Below, one piece after another: positions 26,568 through 35,904 of a stretch of 38,931 nucleotides of DNA (its first letter is position 1; each line of letters opens with the position of its first letter). The stretch covers positions 1 through 38,931 of the forward strand of contig CAMLKR010000008.1 in assembly GCA_946480565.1 (NCBI GenBank), read 5' to 3'. This DNA comes from an uncultured Arenimonas sp. GTDB taxonomy: Bacteria > Pseudomonadota > Gammaproteobacteria > Xanthomonadales > Xanthomonadaceae. Under the pieces are notes generated by a model that was not told where the DNA came from, did not search any database, and was given only the letters and a program-made list of their open reading frames with translations. The position numbers were made by a program, and so were the translations under genes.

Positions 26568-27338
26568 ATGGGCCCGGCCGTACCCGCCGTCTTCCGCGAA
26601 CTGCTGCGTCGCGAGCTCGAGGAACGCTACCGGGGCAGCCTGCTGGGCGTGGCCTGGCTGGTGCTGCTGCCGCTGCTGCAGCTGGCGGTGCTGGCCTGGG
26701 TCTTCGGCCAGCTGCTGCCGGCGCGGGCGCACGGCGGCCAGCTGCCGTATGCCGCCTTCCTGGCGCTGGGCCTGTGGCCCTGGAACCTGTTCGCCAACGC
26801 CGCCAACCGCGGCGTCACCGCGCTCACCGACAACGCCGCGCTGATCGGCAAGGTCGCGGTGCCGCACCGGCTCTACGCCGACGTGCGGGTGGCGGCCAGC
26901 GTGGTGCTGGACCTGTCCGGCTTCGCCCTGGTGCTGGCGGCGCTGTGGGCGCTGGACGTCGACCTGCGCCTGGCCGGGCTGCCCGCGGCGCTGGCGGCGC
27001 TGGCCGTGATCGGCATGTTCGCCCTGGCCGCGGCCCGGCTGCTGGCGGTGCTGCAGGTGTTCCTGCGCGATATCGCCACCTTGGTCGGCCAGCTGCTGGT
27101 GCTGTTCTTCTTCCTGACCCCGGTGCTCTACGACCGCAGCCTGCTGCCGGCCGCGGCGTCGCACTGGCTGGTGTTCAACCCGCTGGTGGTGCCGGTGGAA
27201 AGCGTGCGCCACGCGCTCGGCGGCACGCCGGTGGCCTGGCCCGCGCTGGCGCTCAGCGCCGTGCTGGCGGCCGTGCTGCTGGTGCTGGCGACGGCCTTCT
27301 TCCGCGCCGCGCGCAGCCACCTGGAGGATTTCCTGTGA
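26568..27338 (+). CDS. wzm: Polysaccharide ABC exporter permease (Wzm)
   Basis: A 256-residue inner-membrane ABC-2 type permease with six hydrophobic segments. Family features are the N-terminal LLRRELEERYRGSLLGVAWLVLLPLLQL and the LFFFLTPVLYDRSLLP loop before FNPLVVPVESVR. Wzm pairs with Wzt to move a lipid-linked O-antigen or other polysaccharide across the inner membrane. It starts one base after the gspD stop and is followed by wzt with a GTGA overlap. Teichoic-acid and capsule exporters share the fold; the Wzt C-terminal domain downstream favours the O-antigen type. Confidence 0.93.
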   Translation: MGPAVPAVFRELLRRELEERYRGSLLGVAWLVLLPLLQLAVLAWVFGQLLPARAHGGQLPYAAFLALGLWPWNLFANAANRGVTALTDNAALIGKVAVPHRLYADVRVAASVVLDLSGFALVLAALWALDVDLRLAGLPAALAALAVIGMFALAAARLLAVLQVFLRDIATLVGQLLVLFFFLTPVLYDRSLLPAAASHWLVFNPLVVPVESVRHALGGTPVAWPALALSAVLAAVLLVLATAFFRAARSHLEDFL

Positions 27339-28525
27339 GCGCCGGACCGCTGGTCCGGGTTGCCGGCCTGGGTAAACGTTATCCGGTGCTCGGCCACCGC
27401 GGCGACCGGATCAACGCGCTCTGGGACGTGGTGCGCGGCCGGCCGCCGCGGCGGGTGGTCAGCGTGCTCGAGGGCATTGACTTCGAGGTGCATCCGGGCG
27501 AGTCGCTGGCGGTGATCGGCGAGAACGGCGCCGGCAAGTCGACCCTGCTCAAGCTGCTGACCGGCGTGCTGACGCCCAGCGCCGGCACGGTGCAGACCCG
27601 CGGCCGAATCGGCGCGCTGCTGGAGCTGGGCGCGGGCTTCCACCCCGAACTTAGCGGCCGCGACAACGTGCGGCTGTCGGCAGCCCTGCACGGCCTGGAT
27701 GCGGCCACGCTGGCGGCGAAGCTGCCCGAGATCGAGGCCTTCGCCGACATCGGCGCCTACCTCGACGAGCCGGTGAAGCACTATTCCTCCGGCATGGTGG
27801 TGCGCCTGGGTTTCGCGGTGATCGCCGCGGTGCGGCCGCAGCTCCTGATCACCGACGAAGTCCTGGCGGTGGGCGACGAGAACTTCCAGCGCAAGTGCAT
27901 CCGCTGGCTCGACGATTACCTGGCCGGCGGCGGCACCCTGCTGCTGGTCTCGCACAGCCTCTACCACGTGCAGAAACTGTGCCGGCGCGCGCTCTGGCTG
28001 CACGAGGGCAGGGTGGCGGCGCTGGGCGACGTGTTCGAGGTCAGCCAGCGCTACCTCGCGGCGCAGGAAGCGCGCCAGGCCGGGGAGGCCGTCACGACGT
28101 CGACCACGGGCCTGCCGGAGTTCGCGGTCGAGTCGGTCACGGTCAACGGCATCGCCGGCCGTGGGGCGATCGCGGTCCCGGCCGGCGGACGCCTGCTGCA
28201 GGAGGTGGTGCTGCACAGCCGCGACGGCCGCGCGCCGGTGATGCTCAACGGCTGGGTGCGCGGCGACGGCACGCCGGTGTACGGCGTCAGCTCGGAGATG
28301 GACGGCGTGGCCGCCGAGGCCCTGGGCGACGGCCGGTTCCGCTTCCGCCTGTGCTTCGAGCCGCTGACCCTGCTGCCGGGCAGCTACCGGCTGCGCACCC
28401 ATGCGCTCGACCCCGAGGGCCTGCGCCTGTTCGACACGCTCGACCGCGAAGTCGAGGTCGGCGGCCAGGCCCGGGAATACGGCCTGGTGCGGCTGCCGCA
28501 CCGCTGGCTGGAGCCCGGCGCATGA
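27335..28525 (+). CDS. wzt: Polysaccharide ABC exporter ATPase with carbohydrate-binding domain (Wzt), GTG start
   Basis: A 396-residue ATPase. The nucleotide-binding domain (about 5-245) has Walker A GENGAGKST (62-70), the degenerate signature YSSGM (150-154) usual for Wzt, Walker B LLITDEVLAVGD (170-181, catalytic E175) and switch H207. The C-terminal region (about 260-396) is a Wzt_C-type beta domain with motifs such as LLPGSYRLRTHALDPEGLRLFD. In the E. coli O9a system this domain recognises the methylated end of the finished chain before export. The start is GTG overlapping the wzm stop (GTGA), and the next gene overlaps as ATGA. A methyltransferase two genes downstream could make the chain end that it reads. 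Confidence 0.93.
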   Translation: MSAGPLVRVAGLGKRYPVLGHRGDRINALWDVVRGRPPRRVVSVLEGIDFEVHPGESLAVIGENGAGKSTLLKLLTGVLTPSAGTVQTRGRIGALLELGAGFHPELSGRDNVRLSAALHGLDAATLAAKLPEIEAFADIGAYLDEPVKHYSSGMVVRLGFAVIAAVRPQLLITDEVLAVGDENFQRKCIRWLDDYLAGGGTLLLVSHSLYHVQKLCRRALWLHEGRVAALGDVFEVSQRYLAAQEARQAGEAVTTSTTGLPEFAVESVTVNGIAGRGAIAVPAGGRLLQEVVLHSRDGRAPVMLNGWVRGDGTPVYGVSSEMDGVAAEALGDGRFRFRLCFEPLTLLPGSYRLRTHALDPEGLRLFDTLDREVEVGGQAREYGLVRLPHRWLEPGA

Positions 28526-29379
28526 GCCCGCTGCCGACCGTGGTGGTGCCGGTCTACAACGCGCTCGAGGAGCTCGACGCCTGCCTGGCCTCGCTCGACC
28601 GCAGCCTGCCGGCGGGAAGCGCCGTGCTGCTGGCCGACGACGCCTCGACCGACCCGCGCATCGAGCCGATGGCCCGCGGCTGGTGCGAACGCAGCGCCCT
28701 GGCCGCGCGCTATGTCCGCCGCGACCGCAACCTGGGTTTCCCGGCCAACTGCAACGCCGCCTTCGCCGACACCGGCGACGCCGACCTGGTGCTGCTCAAC
28801 TCCGACACCATCGCCACGCCGGGCTGGCTGGCCCAGATCGCGCGCTGCGCCGCCAGCGACCCGCGCATCGCCACCATCACGCCCTGGTCGAACAACGCCG
28901 AGATCTGCTCCTTCCCGCGTTTCTGCGAGGACAACCCGGTGCCCGAACATCCCGAGGCGGTGGCCGAAGCCGCCGCCGGGCTGCACCCGCCGGAGTATCC
29001 CGAGCTGCCGACCGCCGTCGGTTTCTGCATGTTCCTGCGCCGCGCGGCGCTGGAGCAGCTGGGCGGTTTCGACGCCGCCACCTTCGGCCAGGGGTATGGC
29101 GAAGAGAACGACTTCTGCCTGCGCGCCGCGGCCATGGGCTGGCGCAACGTGCTGTGCGAGACCGCCTACGTGGTTCACCGCGGCGGCGCCTCGTTCGGGC
29201 CGCTGGGGCTGGCGCCCAACGGCGACAACCTGGCGCGGCTGCTGGCGCGCTGGCCGGACTACAACGAACGGGTGGCGCGCTTCATCATGGCCGACCCGCT
29301 GCGGGCGCTGCGCGGCCGGCTGCAGGAGCGCATCGAGGCGCTGGCGCGCTCGGGCCCGCAGCGCGACCTGTTCGGCTAG
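28522..29379 (+). CDS. GT2-family glycosyltransferase
   Basis: A 285-residue cytoplasmic GT-A glycosyltransferase. It begins TVVVPVYNALEEL with the nucleotide-sugar binding DDAS (39-42) and NSDT (93-96) in the DXD position. GEENDFCLRA (about 195-205) supplies the catalytic base region. The sugar and acceptor cannot be read from sequence; rhamnosyl- or mannosyltransferases of O-antigen clusters are the closest type I recognise. A short charged helix ends the protein. The ATG overlaps the wzt stop (ATGA). Confidence 0.88.
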   Translation: MSPLPTVVVPVYNALEELDACLASLDRSLPAGSAVLLADDASTDPRIEPMARGWCERSALAARYVRRDRNLGFPANCNAAFADTGDADLVLLNSDTIATPGWLAQIARCAASDPRIATITPWSNNAEICSFPRFCEDNPVPEHPEAVAEAAAGLHPPEYPELPTAVGFCMFLRRAALEQLGGFDAATFGQGYGEENDFCLRAAAMGWRNVLCETAYVVHRGGASFGPLGLAPNGDNLARLLARWPDYNERVARFIMADPLRALRGRLQERIEALARSGPQRDLFG

Positions 29380-29388
29380 CATTCGCGC

Positions 29389-30228
29389 ATGGCCGACCCG
29401 ATCCTGCCCTTCACCGGCGAGCGCTACACGCCCGAGCGCGACCGCGAGATCGCCTACGAGCACTGGCACCGCTACGCCCTCGCGCGCGCGCTGGCGCCGG
29501 GCAGGCGCGTGCTCGACGCCGCCTGCGGCGAGGGTTACGGCAGCGCGCTGCTGGCCCGCGCCGGTGGCCAGGTGCTGGGCGTGGACATCGACCCAGGGGC
29601 GGTGGCGCATGCACGCGCGCGTTATGCCGGCCTGGCGGGGCTGCGCTTCGACACCGGCGACGCCACCGCGCTGGACGCGCTTCCCGACGCCGGTTTCGAC
29701 CTGATCGTCAGCTTCGAGACGCTGGAGCACGTGCAGGCGCAGGAGCGCCTGCTCGACGGCTTCGTGAGGCTGCTGGCGCCGGGTGGCCTGCTGCTGGTCT
29801 CCACGCCGGACAAGCACACCTACACCGACCTGAGCGGCGAACGGAACCCGCACCATGTGCGCGAGCTGTACCGCGATGAGTTCGAGGCATTGCTGGCGGC
29901 GCGTTTCCCGGCGCGGCGGCTGTACGCGCAGAAGCTGCTGTTCCAGTCGGTGCTCTGGACGCTGGACGATGCGCCGGGCGCCACCCTGTCCCTGACCCAG
30001 GACGGGCCGGGCATCCGCGACGGCCTGGCCTATGCGCCGATGTATTACCTGGCCGCCTGCGCCCGGGACCCGCGCGACCTGCCGCCGCTGCCGGCGCTGT
30101 CGCTGTTCGGCGACGCGGCCGAATCGGTCTACGCCGATTACCGCGACGAGGTGCGCCGAAACCGCGCCGCGGCCGCCCACATCGCCCACCTCGAAGCCGA
30201 GCTGGCCCGCCTGCGGGGCGAGCGGTGA
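29389..30228 (+). CDS. SAM-dependent methyltransferase with C-terminal helix
   Basis: A 279-residue class I methyltransferase. The SAM-binding motif I is VLDAACGEGYG (41-51), followed by VDID (65-68) whose aspartate binds the ribose, and DLIVSFETLEHV (104-115) as motif post-I/II. The start MADPILPFTGERYTPE is common in glycan-cluster methyltransferases. The last 34 residues (about 246-279, with regular Ala/Leu/Glu/Arg spacing) look like a short coiled coil. It lies between two glycosyltransferases in the Wzm/Wzt module, so the likely substrate is a sugar of the exported glycan or its chain end. It starts 9 bases after the preceding gene and overlaps the next (GTGA). Confidence 0.87.
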   Translation: MADPILPFTGERYTPERDREIAYEHWHRYALARALAPGRRVLDAACGEGYGSALLARAGGQVLGVDIDPGAVAHARARYAGLAGLRFDTGDATALDALPDAGFDLIVSFETLEHVQAQERLLDGFVRLLAPGGLLLVSTPDKHTYTDLSGERNPHHVRELYRDEFEALLAARFPARRLYAQKLLFQSVLWTLDDAPGATLSLTQDGPGIRDGLAYAPMYYLAACARDPRDLPPLPALSLFGDAAESVYADYRDEVRRNRAAAAHIAHLEAELARLRGER

Positions 30229-31133
30229 GCCACGTCACCACCCACGACTTCCCGGTGATCGGCGACACCGGGCAGCGCGATTTCAACGCCCGCGACATCG
30301 GCGTGGTGGTCGTCAGCCATGCCAGCGCCGCCACCCTCGAGGCCTGCCTGTTCCGCCTGCTGGCCGCGCGCGACGTGGCGCGGGTGGTGGTCATCGACAA
30401 CGCCTCGGGCGACGACAGTGCCGCCCGCGCCGAGCGCATGGCGACGCGCGACCCGCGCCTGACCGTGGTGCGAAATGCCGACAACCGCGGCTTCGCGGCC
30501 GCCTGCAACCAGGGCGCGACGGCGATGTCGCAGTCCTGGGTGGCCTTCGTGAACCCGGACGCCTACGTCGAGCGCGACACGCTGTCGCGCCTGGTGGCGC
30601 ATGCGCGCACGCGGCCGGGCGCCGGCCTGCTCGGCGTGGAGCTGGCGGACGAGGCCGGCGCGGTCGACCCGGCCTCGCGCCGCGCCGATCCGTCGCTGCG
30701 TGGCCAGCTGCTGGGCCTGGGCAACCGCGACGACCTTTACCTGGGCCGCGACCCGGCCCAGGTCCTGCAGGCGGTGGATGCGGTGTCGGGCGCGCTGATG
30801 CTCATGCCGCTGGGGCTGTTCGTGCGGCTGGAGGGTTTCGACGAAGGCTACCGCCTGCACGCCGAGGACCTGGACCTGTGCCGGCGCGTGCGCGCCGCGG
30901 GTTACGAGGTGGTCGTGGCCAACGACCTGCGCGTGGTGCACGTGCGCGGCGTGTCCAGCCGGCGCCGGCCGTTCTGGGTCGAATGGCAGAAACACCGCGG
31001 CCTATGGCGCTACTTCCGCAAGTTCGAGGCGGCCGACACGCCGGCCTGGCAGCGTCCGCTGCTGTGGCTGGCCGTATGGGCGCACTACGCCCTCGCCGCC
31101 CCCCGCGCCTGGTGGCGCACCCGCCAAAACTGA
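30225..31133 (+). CDS. GT2-family glycosyltransferase (rhamnosyltransferase-like), GTG start
   Basis: A 302-residue GT-A glycosyltransferase of the type found in WbbL-like rhamnosyltransferases. Motifs are DIGVVVVSHASA (24-35), VIDNASGDDS (56-65), RNADNRGFAAACNQG (83-97), NPDAY (110-114) in the DXD position, and AEDLDLCRRVR (about 208-218) for the base. A hydrophobic stretch near the C-terminus (WQRPLLWLAVWAHYALAA) may sit on the membrane. The first 22 residues precede the domain and are poorly conserved-looking. The start is GTG overlapping the methyltransferase stop. It is the last gene of the long operon; its stop codon touches the palindrome at 31133-31196. Confidence 0.87.
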   Translation: MSHVTTHDFPVIGDTGQRDFNARDIGVVVVSHASAATLEACLFRLLAARDVARVVVIDNASGDDSAARAERMATRDPRLTVVRNADNRGFAAACNQGATAMSQSWVAFVNPDAYVERDTLSRLVAHARTRPGAGLLGVELADEAGAVDPASRRADPSLRGQLLGLGNRDDLYLGRDPAQVLQAVDAVSGALMLMPLGLFVRLEGFDEGYRLHAEDLDLCRRVRAAGYEVVVANDLRVVHVRGVSSRRRPFWVEWQKHRGLWRYFRKFEAADTPAWQRPLLWLAVWAHYALAAPRAWWRTRQN

Positions 31134-31196
31134 TCCGGGGTCAGAGTGCATTTATCTTCGGTCCGGACCGAAAATAAATGCACTCTGACCCCGGAT
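31133..31196. repeat. 64-bp near-perfect palindrome (element 1), probable mobile palindromic element and bidirectional terminator
   Basis: Two 32-base arms meet with no loop (centre GGTCC/GGACC) and differ at one position. The outer part is ATCCGGGGTCAG and the inner part GTGCATTTAT. It fills the gap between two convergent genes: it begins at the last base of the GT2 stop codon and ends 6 bases from the ettA stop. A transcript would fold into a very stable hairpin, so termination in both directions is plausible. Two related elements lie at 32988-33076 and 34515-34593. The type resembles repeats mobilised by REP-associated tyrosine transposases, but no transposase is in the window. Confidence 0.88.
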
Positions 31197-31202
31197 TTAG
31201 GC

Positions 31203-32864
<1,662 letters not shown>

Positions 32865-32974
32865 TGCACGCTCTCTCTGGCGCAGGGCGCGGCCGCGCGG
32901 TGGAACGGCGGGGCCGGGCAGGGTGGGGCCGCGCGCGAAGGGCGTGCAGCCGGTCCGGAATCGGAGGGTGCCCA

Positions 32975-32980
32975 AGTATA
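32975..32980 (-). promoter_or_regulatory. Putative -10 box (TATACT) for ettA
   Basis: TATACT on the minus strand is the best -10 match in the region and would give a leader of about 105 bases. The -35 region (about 32997-33003) falls inside the left arm of palindromic element 2, which contributes CTGACC. Confidence 0.5.
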
Positions 32981-32987
32981 CCGGGTC

Positions 32988-33076
32988 AAATCCGGGGTCA
33001 GAGTCGATTTATCTCTGGCGACCAAGGCCCCGGGGGGCCGGCATCCGGAAGATAAATCGACTCTGACCCCGGATTT
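32988..33076. repeat. 89-bp inverted repeat (element 2)
   Basis: Perfect 27-base arms (32988-33014 and 33050-33076) enclose 35 bases that contain their own small hairpin (GGCCCC GG GGGGCC). The arm begins AAATCCGGGGTCAGAG like element 1, then reads TCGATTTATCT where element 1 has TGCATTTATCT; the change is mirrored on the other arm. It lies between the divergent genes ettA and creD and reaches into the likely -35 region of ettA. Confidence 0.88.
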
Positions 33077-33174
33077 CTGCTGCCCGCGAAATGCCAGAGG
33101 TCCGCCTCCGGGCCGCCCGCTGCACGGGGTCTGATGCCCCTGCCGCGCTGGGCGGCGTTTTGGGGAACGGCGCC

Positions 33175-34503
33175 ATGCGCATCGGATTCAAACTGGCCCT
33201 GGTCGGCTTCCTGCTGCTGTTGCTGCTGATCCCGCTGGCCATGCTCGGCGGGCTGGTGGAGGAGCGGCAGGCGCGCGGCCAGGAGGTGGCGGCCGACATC
33301 GCCCGCTCCGCAGCCGGCCCGCAGGACCTGGTGGGCCCGCTGCTGCTGGTCGAGGCACGCAAGCTCACCGAGAGGAAGCGCGTGGTCAGCCGCGATGGCC
33401 ACCTGAGCCAGGAAACCGAGCAGGCCAGCGAAACCCTGCACTACCTGGTCAGTCCGGAAACCCTGGTCGCCGACAACCGCCTGCGCATCGAGCGCCGCGG
33501 CCGCAGCCTGTTCACGGTGCCGCTGTACCACGGCCGCATCGGACTTAAGGGCCGATTCCTGCACCGCCCGCCGCCGGCCGACGGCGCAGTGCTGCGCCCG
33601 GTGCGGGCCTGGCTGGTGCTGGGCCTGGGCGACAACCGCGGCGTGCGCGCCCTGGCCATAACGGTCGATGGCCGTCCGGTCGGCGCCGACCCCGGCACCC
33701 GCATCGCCTGGCTGCCCGAGGGCCTCAGCGCGCCGGTGCCGCTGGCCGCGCTCGACCGCCCGCTGGACTTCGACGTTGCCCTGGACCTCACCGGCACCGG
33801 CCACCTGGGCTGGCTGCCGGTGGGCGCCGAGACCACGGTCACGGCCAGTGCGCCTTGGCCGCACCCGGCCTTCGAGGGCCGGCACCTGCCGGAAACCCCG
33901 GCCGTGGACGCCAGCGGCTTCAGCGCCCGCTGGGCCGTGTCGCGGCTGTCGAGCCGGGTGCAGCAGGTGCTGGCGGGCTGCCCGCCGACCGACAGCGACT
34001 GCCCGGGCCTGGCCGAGGGCCGCTTCAGCGTGCGCCTGGTCGATGCGGTAGACCGCTACCTGATGACCGACCGCGCCATCAAATACGCCCTGCTGTTCCT
34101 GGCCCTGGTGTTCGGCGCGGTCTTCCTGGTCGAGGCCCTGGCCGCGCGGCCGGTGCACTTCGTCCAGTACGGCCTGACCGGCCTGGCCATGGCCATGTTC
34201 TACCTGCTGCTGCTGTCGCTGTCCGAGCACATCGGCTTCGGCCCGGCCTATGCCATCGCCGCCGCGGCCTGCAGCGCCCTGATCGGCCACTACCTGGCCG
34301 CGGTGCTGGGCGGCGGGAGGCGCGGGCTGGCCTTCGGGCTGGGCCTGGCCACGCTGTACGGCCTGCTCTACGTGCTGCTGCGTTCGGAAGACCACGCCCT
34401 GCTGGTCGGCGCCGGCGCGCTGTTCGCGGCCCTGGCCGCGGTGATGGCCCTGACGCGGCGGGTGGACTGGAACCGCCTGGGCGGCGGGACGGGTCCCGGG
34501 TAA
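33175..34503 (+). CDS. creD: CreD family inner-membrane protein
   Basis: A 442-residue membrane protein. One membrane segment at about 5-25 is followed by a large periplasmic domain (about 30-300) and four to five C-terminal segments (from about 303). The N-terminal segment with LLLLLLIPLAMLGGLVEER followed by the R-x-x-A-x-x-(D/E)-I-A-R-S-like stretch, and the C-terminal VFLVEALAARPVHFVQYGLTGLAM, are family hallmarks. CreD is controlled by CreBC in E. coli and linked to envelope integrity and beta-lactam response (CreD/BlrD) in other gammaproteobacteria; its molecular job is unknown. The ATG at 33175 follows GGGGAA; an upstream ATG at 33091 adds 28 residues before the membrane segment. No creB or creC is nearby. 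It is bracketed by elements 2 and 3. Confidence 0.92.
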   Translation: MRIGFKLALVGFLLLLLLIPLAMLGGLVEERQARGQEVAADIARSAAGPQDLVGPLLLVEARKLTERKRVVSRDGHLSQETEQASETLHYLVSPETLVADNRLRIERRGRSLFTVPLYHGRIGLKGRFLHRPPPADGAVLRPVRAWLVLGLGDNRGVRALAITVDGRPVGADPGTRIAWLPEGLSAPVPLAALDRPLDFDVALDLTGTGHLGWLPVGAETTVTASAPWPHPAFEGRHLPETPAVDASGFSARWAVSRLSSRVQQVLAGCPPTDSDCPGLAEGRFSVRLVDAVDRYLMTDRAIKYALLFLALVFGAVFLVEALAARPVHFVQYGLTGLAMAMFYLLLLSLSEHIGFGPAYAIAAAACSALIGHYLAAVLGGGRRGLAFGLGLATLYGLLYVLLRSEDHALLVGAGALFAALAAVMALTRRVDWNRLGGGTGPG

Positions 34504-34514
34504 GCCGCGAAAAG

Positions 34515-34593
34515 GGGGGCAGGTTCACTTTCCCCGAGCCGGGGTCCGGGCAGTCACGGTGGGCCTTTGCCCGGGGAAAGTGAACCTGACCCC
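34515..34593. repeat. 79-bp inverted repeat (element 3)
   Basis: Arms of 22 bases (34515-34536 and 34572-34593, one mismatch) enclose 35 bases, the same interior length as element 2. The right arm read in reverse gives GGGGTCAGGTTCACTTTCC: the outer GGGGTCAG is shared with elements 1 and 2, while the inner part is different. It begins 11 bases after the creD stop and ends 11 bases before the likely -10 box of glyA. Confidence 0.85.
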
Positions 34594-34604
34594 GGTTCCG
34601 GGGC

Positions 34605-34610
34605 TACAAT
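34605..34610 (+). promoter_or_regulatory. Putative -10 box (TACAAT) for glyA-nrdR-ribD
   Basis: GCTACAAT lies 34 bases before the glyA ATG. The -35 region (about 34582-34588) falls inside the right arm of element 3, where the sequence is GAACCTG. Confidence 0.5.
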
Positions 34611-34644
34611 TTCGGGCCCCACGCCGCCCAGGAAACCCGCGCCG

Positions 34645-35895
34645 ATGTTCGCCAAGGATATGCAGATTGCCGGTTACGACGACGTCCTGGCCCAGGCCAT
34701 GGCGCACGAGCGCCAGCGCCAGGAAGACCACGTCGAACTGATCGCCTCGGAGAACTACGCCAGCCCGCGCGTGCTCGAAGCCCAGGGCAGCGTGCTGACC
34801 AACAAATACGCCGAGGGTTACCCCGGCAAGCGTTATTACGGCGGCTGCGAATTCGTCGACGTGGCCGAGAAGCTGGCCATCGAGCGCGTGAAGCAGCTGT
34901 TCGGCGCCCACTACGCCAACGTGCAGCCGCACTCGGGTTCGCAGGCCAATGCCGCCGTCTACCTGGCCCTGCTGCAGCCGGGCGACACCATCCTGGGCAT
35001 GTCGCTGGCCCACGGCGGCCACCTGACCCACGGCGCCAAGGTCAACTTCAGCGGCAAGCTCTTCAACGCCGTGCAGTACGGCGTGAACGAAGCCGGCCTG
35101 ATCGACTACGACGAAGTGCAGCGCCTGGCCACCGAGCACAAGCCGAAGATGCTCATCGCCGGCTTCAGCGCCTATTCGCAGGTGATCGACTGGGAGCGCA
35201 TGGCGAAGATCGCGCAGTCGGTCGGGGCCTACTTCTTCGTGGACATGGCCCACGTGGCCGGCCTGGTCGCCGCCGGCGTGTATCCGAACCCGGTGCCCTA
35301 CGCCGACGTCGTCACCTCGACCACGCACAAGACCCTGCGCGGCCCGCGCGGCGGCATCATCCTGGCGCGCGCCAACGAGGAGCTGGAGAAGAAGTTCCAG
35401 TCGCTGGTCTTCCCCGGCACCCAGGGCGGCCCCCTGATGCACGTGATCGCCGCCAAGGCGGTCGCGTTCAAGGAAGCGCTGGAGCCGGCTTTCACCGACT
35501 ACCAGAAGCAGGTCGTGAAAAACGCCCAGGCCATGGCCAAGACGATGATGTCGCGCGGCTACAAGATCGTCTCGGGCGGCACGGAAAACCACCTGATGCT
35601 GATCGACCTGATCGGCCGCGACGTGACCGGCAAGGACGCCGAGGCCGCGCTCGGCGCCGCCCACATCACCGTCAACAAGAACGCCGTGCCCGGCGACCCG
35701 CGTTCGCCCTTCGTCACCTCGGGCCTGCGCATCGGCACCCCGGCCGTCACCACCCGCGGCTACAAGGAGCCGGAGTGCGTGGCGCTGGCGAACTGGATCT
35801 GCGACGTGCTCGACGCCCCCACAGACGAGAACGTGATCGCCGGCGTGCGCGACAACGTCACCAAGCAGTGCCGCGCGTTCCCGGTGTACGGATAA
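34645..35895 (+). CDS. glyA: Serine hydroxymethyltransferase
   Basis: A 416-residue PLP enzyme that interconverts serine and glycine while charging tetrahydrofolate with a one-carbon unit. The PLP lysine is K229 in [14 protein letters not shown], at the same number as in E. coli GlyA. Other family segments are [13 protein letters not shown] (29-41), [11 protein letters not shown] and [15 protein letters not shown]. The ATG at 34645 gives the normal N-terminus MFAKDMQI; an open frame back to 34567 lies in the repeat element and promoter. nrdR follows after 9 bases, an arrangement common in this family. One-carbon units from here feed purine synthesis (purL is in the same window but not linked). 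Confidence 0.98.
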   Translation: MFAKDMQIAGYDDVLAQAMAHERQRQEDHVELIASENYASPRVLEAQGSVLTNKYAEGYPGKRYYGGCEFVDVAEKLAIERVKQLFGAHYANVQPHSGSQANAAVYLALLQPGDTILGMSLAHGGHLTHGAKVNFSGKLFNAVQYGVNEAGLIDYDEVQRLATEHKPKMLIAGFSAYSQVIDWERMAKIAQSVGAYFFVDMAHVAGLVAAGVYPNPVPYADVVTSTTHKTLRGPRGGIILARANEELEKKFQSLVFPGTQGGPLMHVIAAKAVAFKEALEPAFTDYQKQVVKNAQAMAKTMMSRGYKIVSGGTENHLMLIDLIGRDVTGKDAEAALGAAHITVNKNAVPGDPRSPFVTSGLRIGTPAVTTRGYKEPECVALANWICDVLDAPTDENVIAGVRDNVTKQCRAFPVYG

Positions 35896-35904
35896 CAGGA
35901 CCGG

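Larger units (their letters stand above)
32865..33174. other. 310-bp gap between ettA and creD
   Basis: No gene is seen here. 32865-32974 is the GC-rich leader of ettA (read on the minus strand). 32975-32980 holds its likely -10 box. 32988-33076 is palindromic element 2. 33077-33174 is the region before creD, with GGGGAACGG as a possible ribosome-binding site just before the ATG at 33175. No clear creD promoter was found between the element and creD. Confidence 0.7.

Noticed and set aside
23852..26569. A 905-codon minus-strand frame opposite gspD
   Set aside because: Same composition bias; gspD on the plus strand is a clear secretin.
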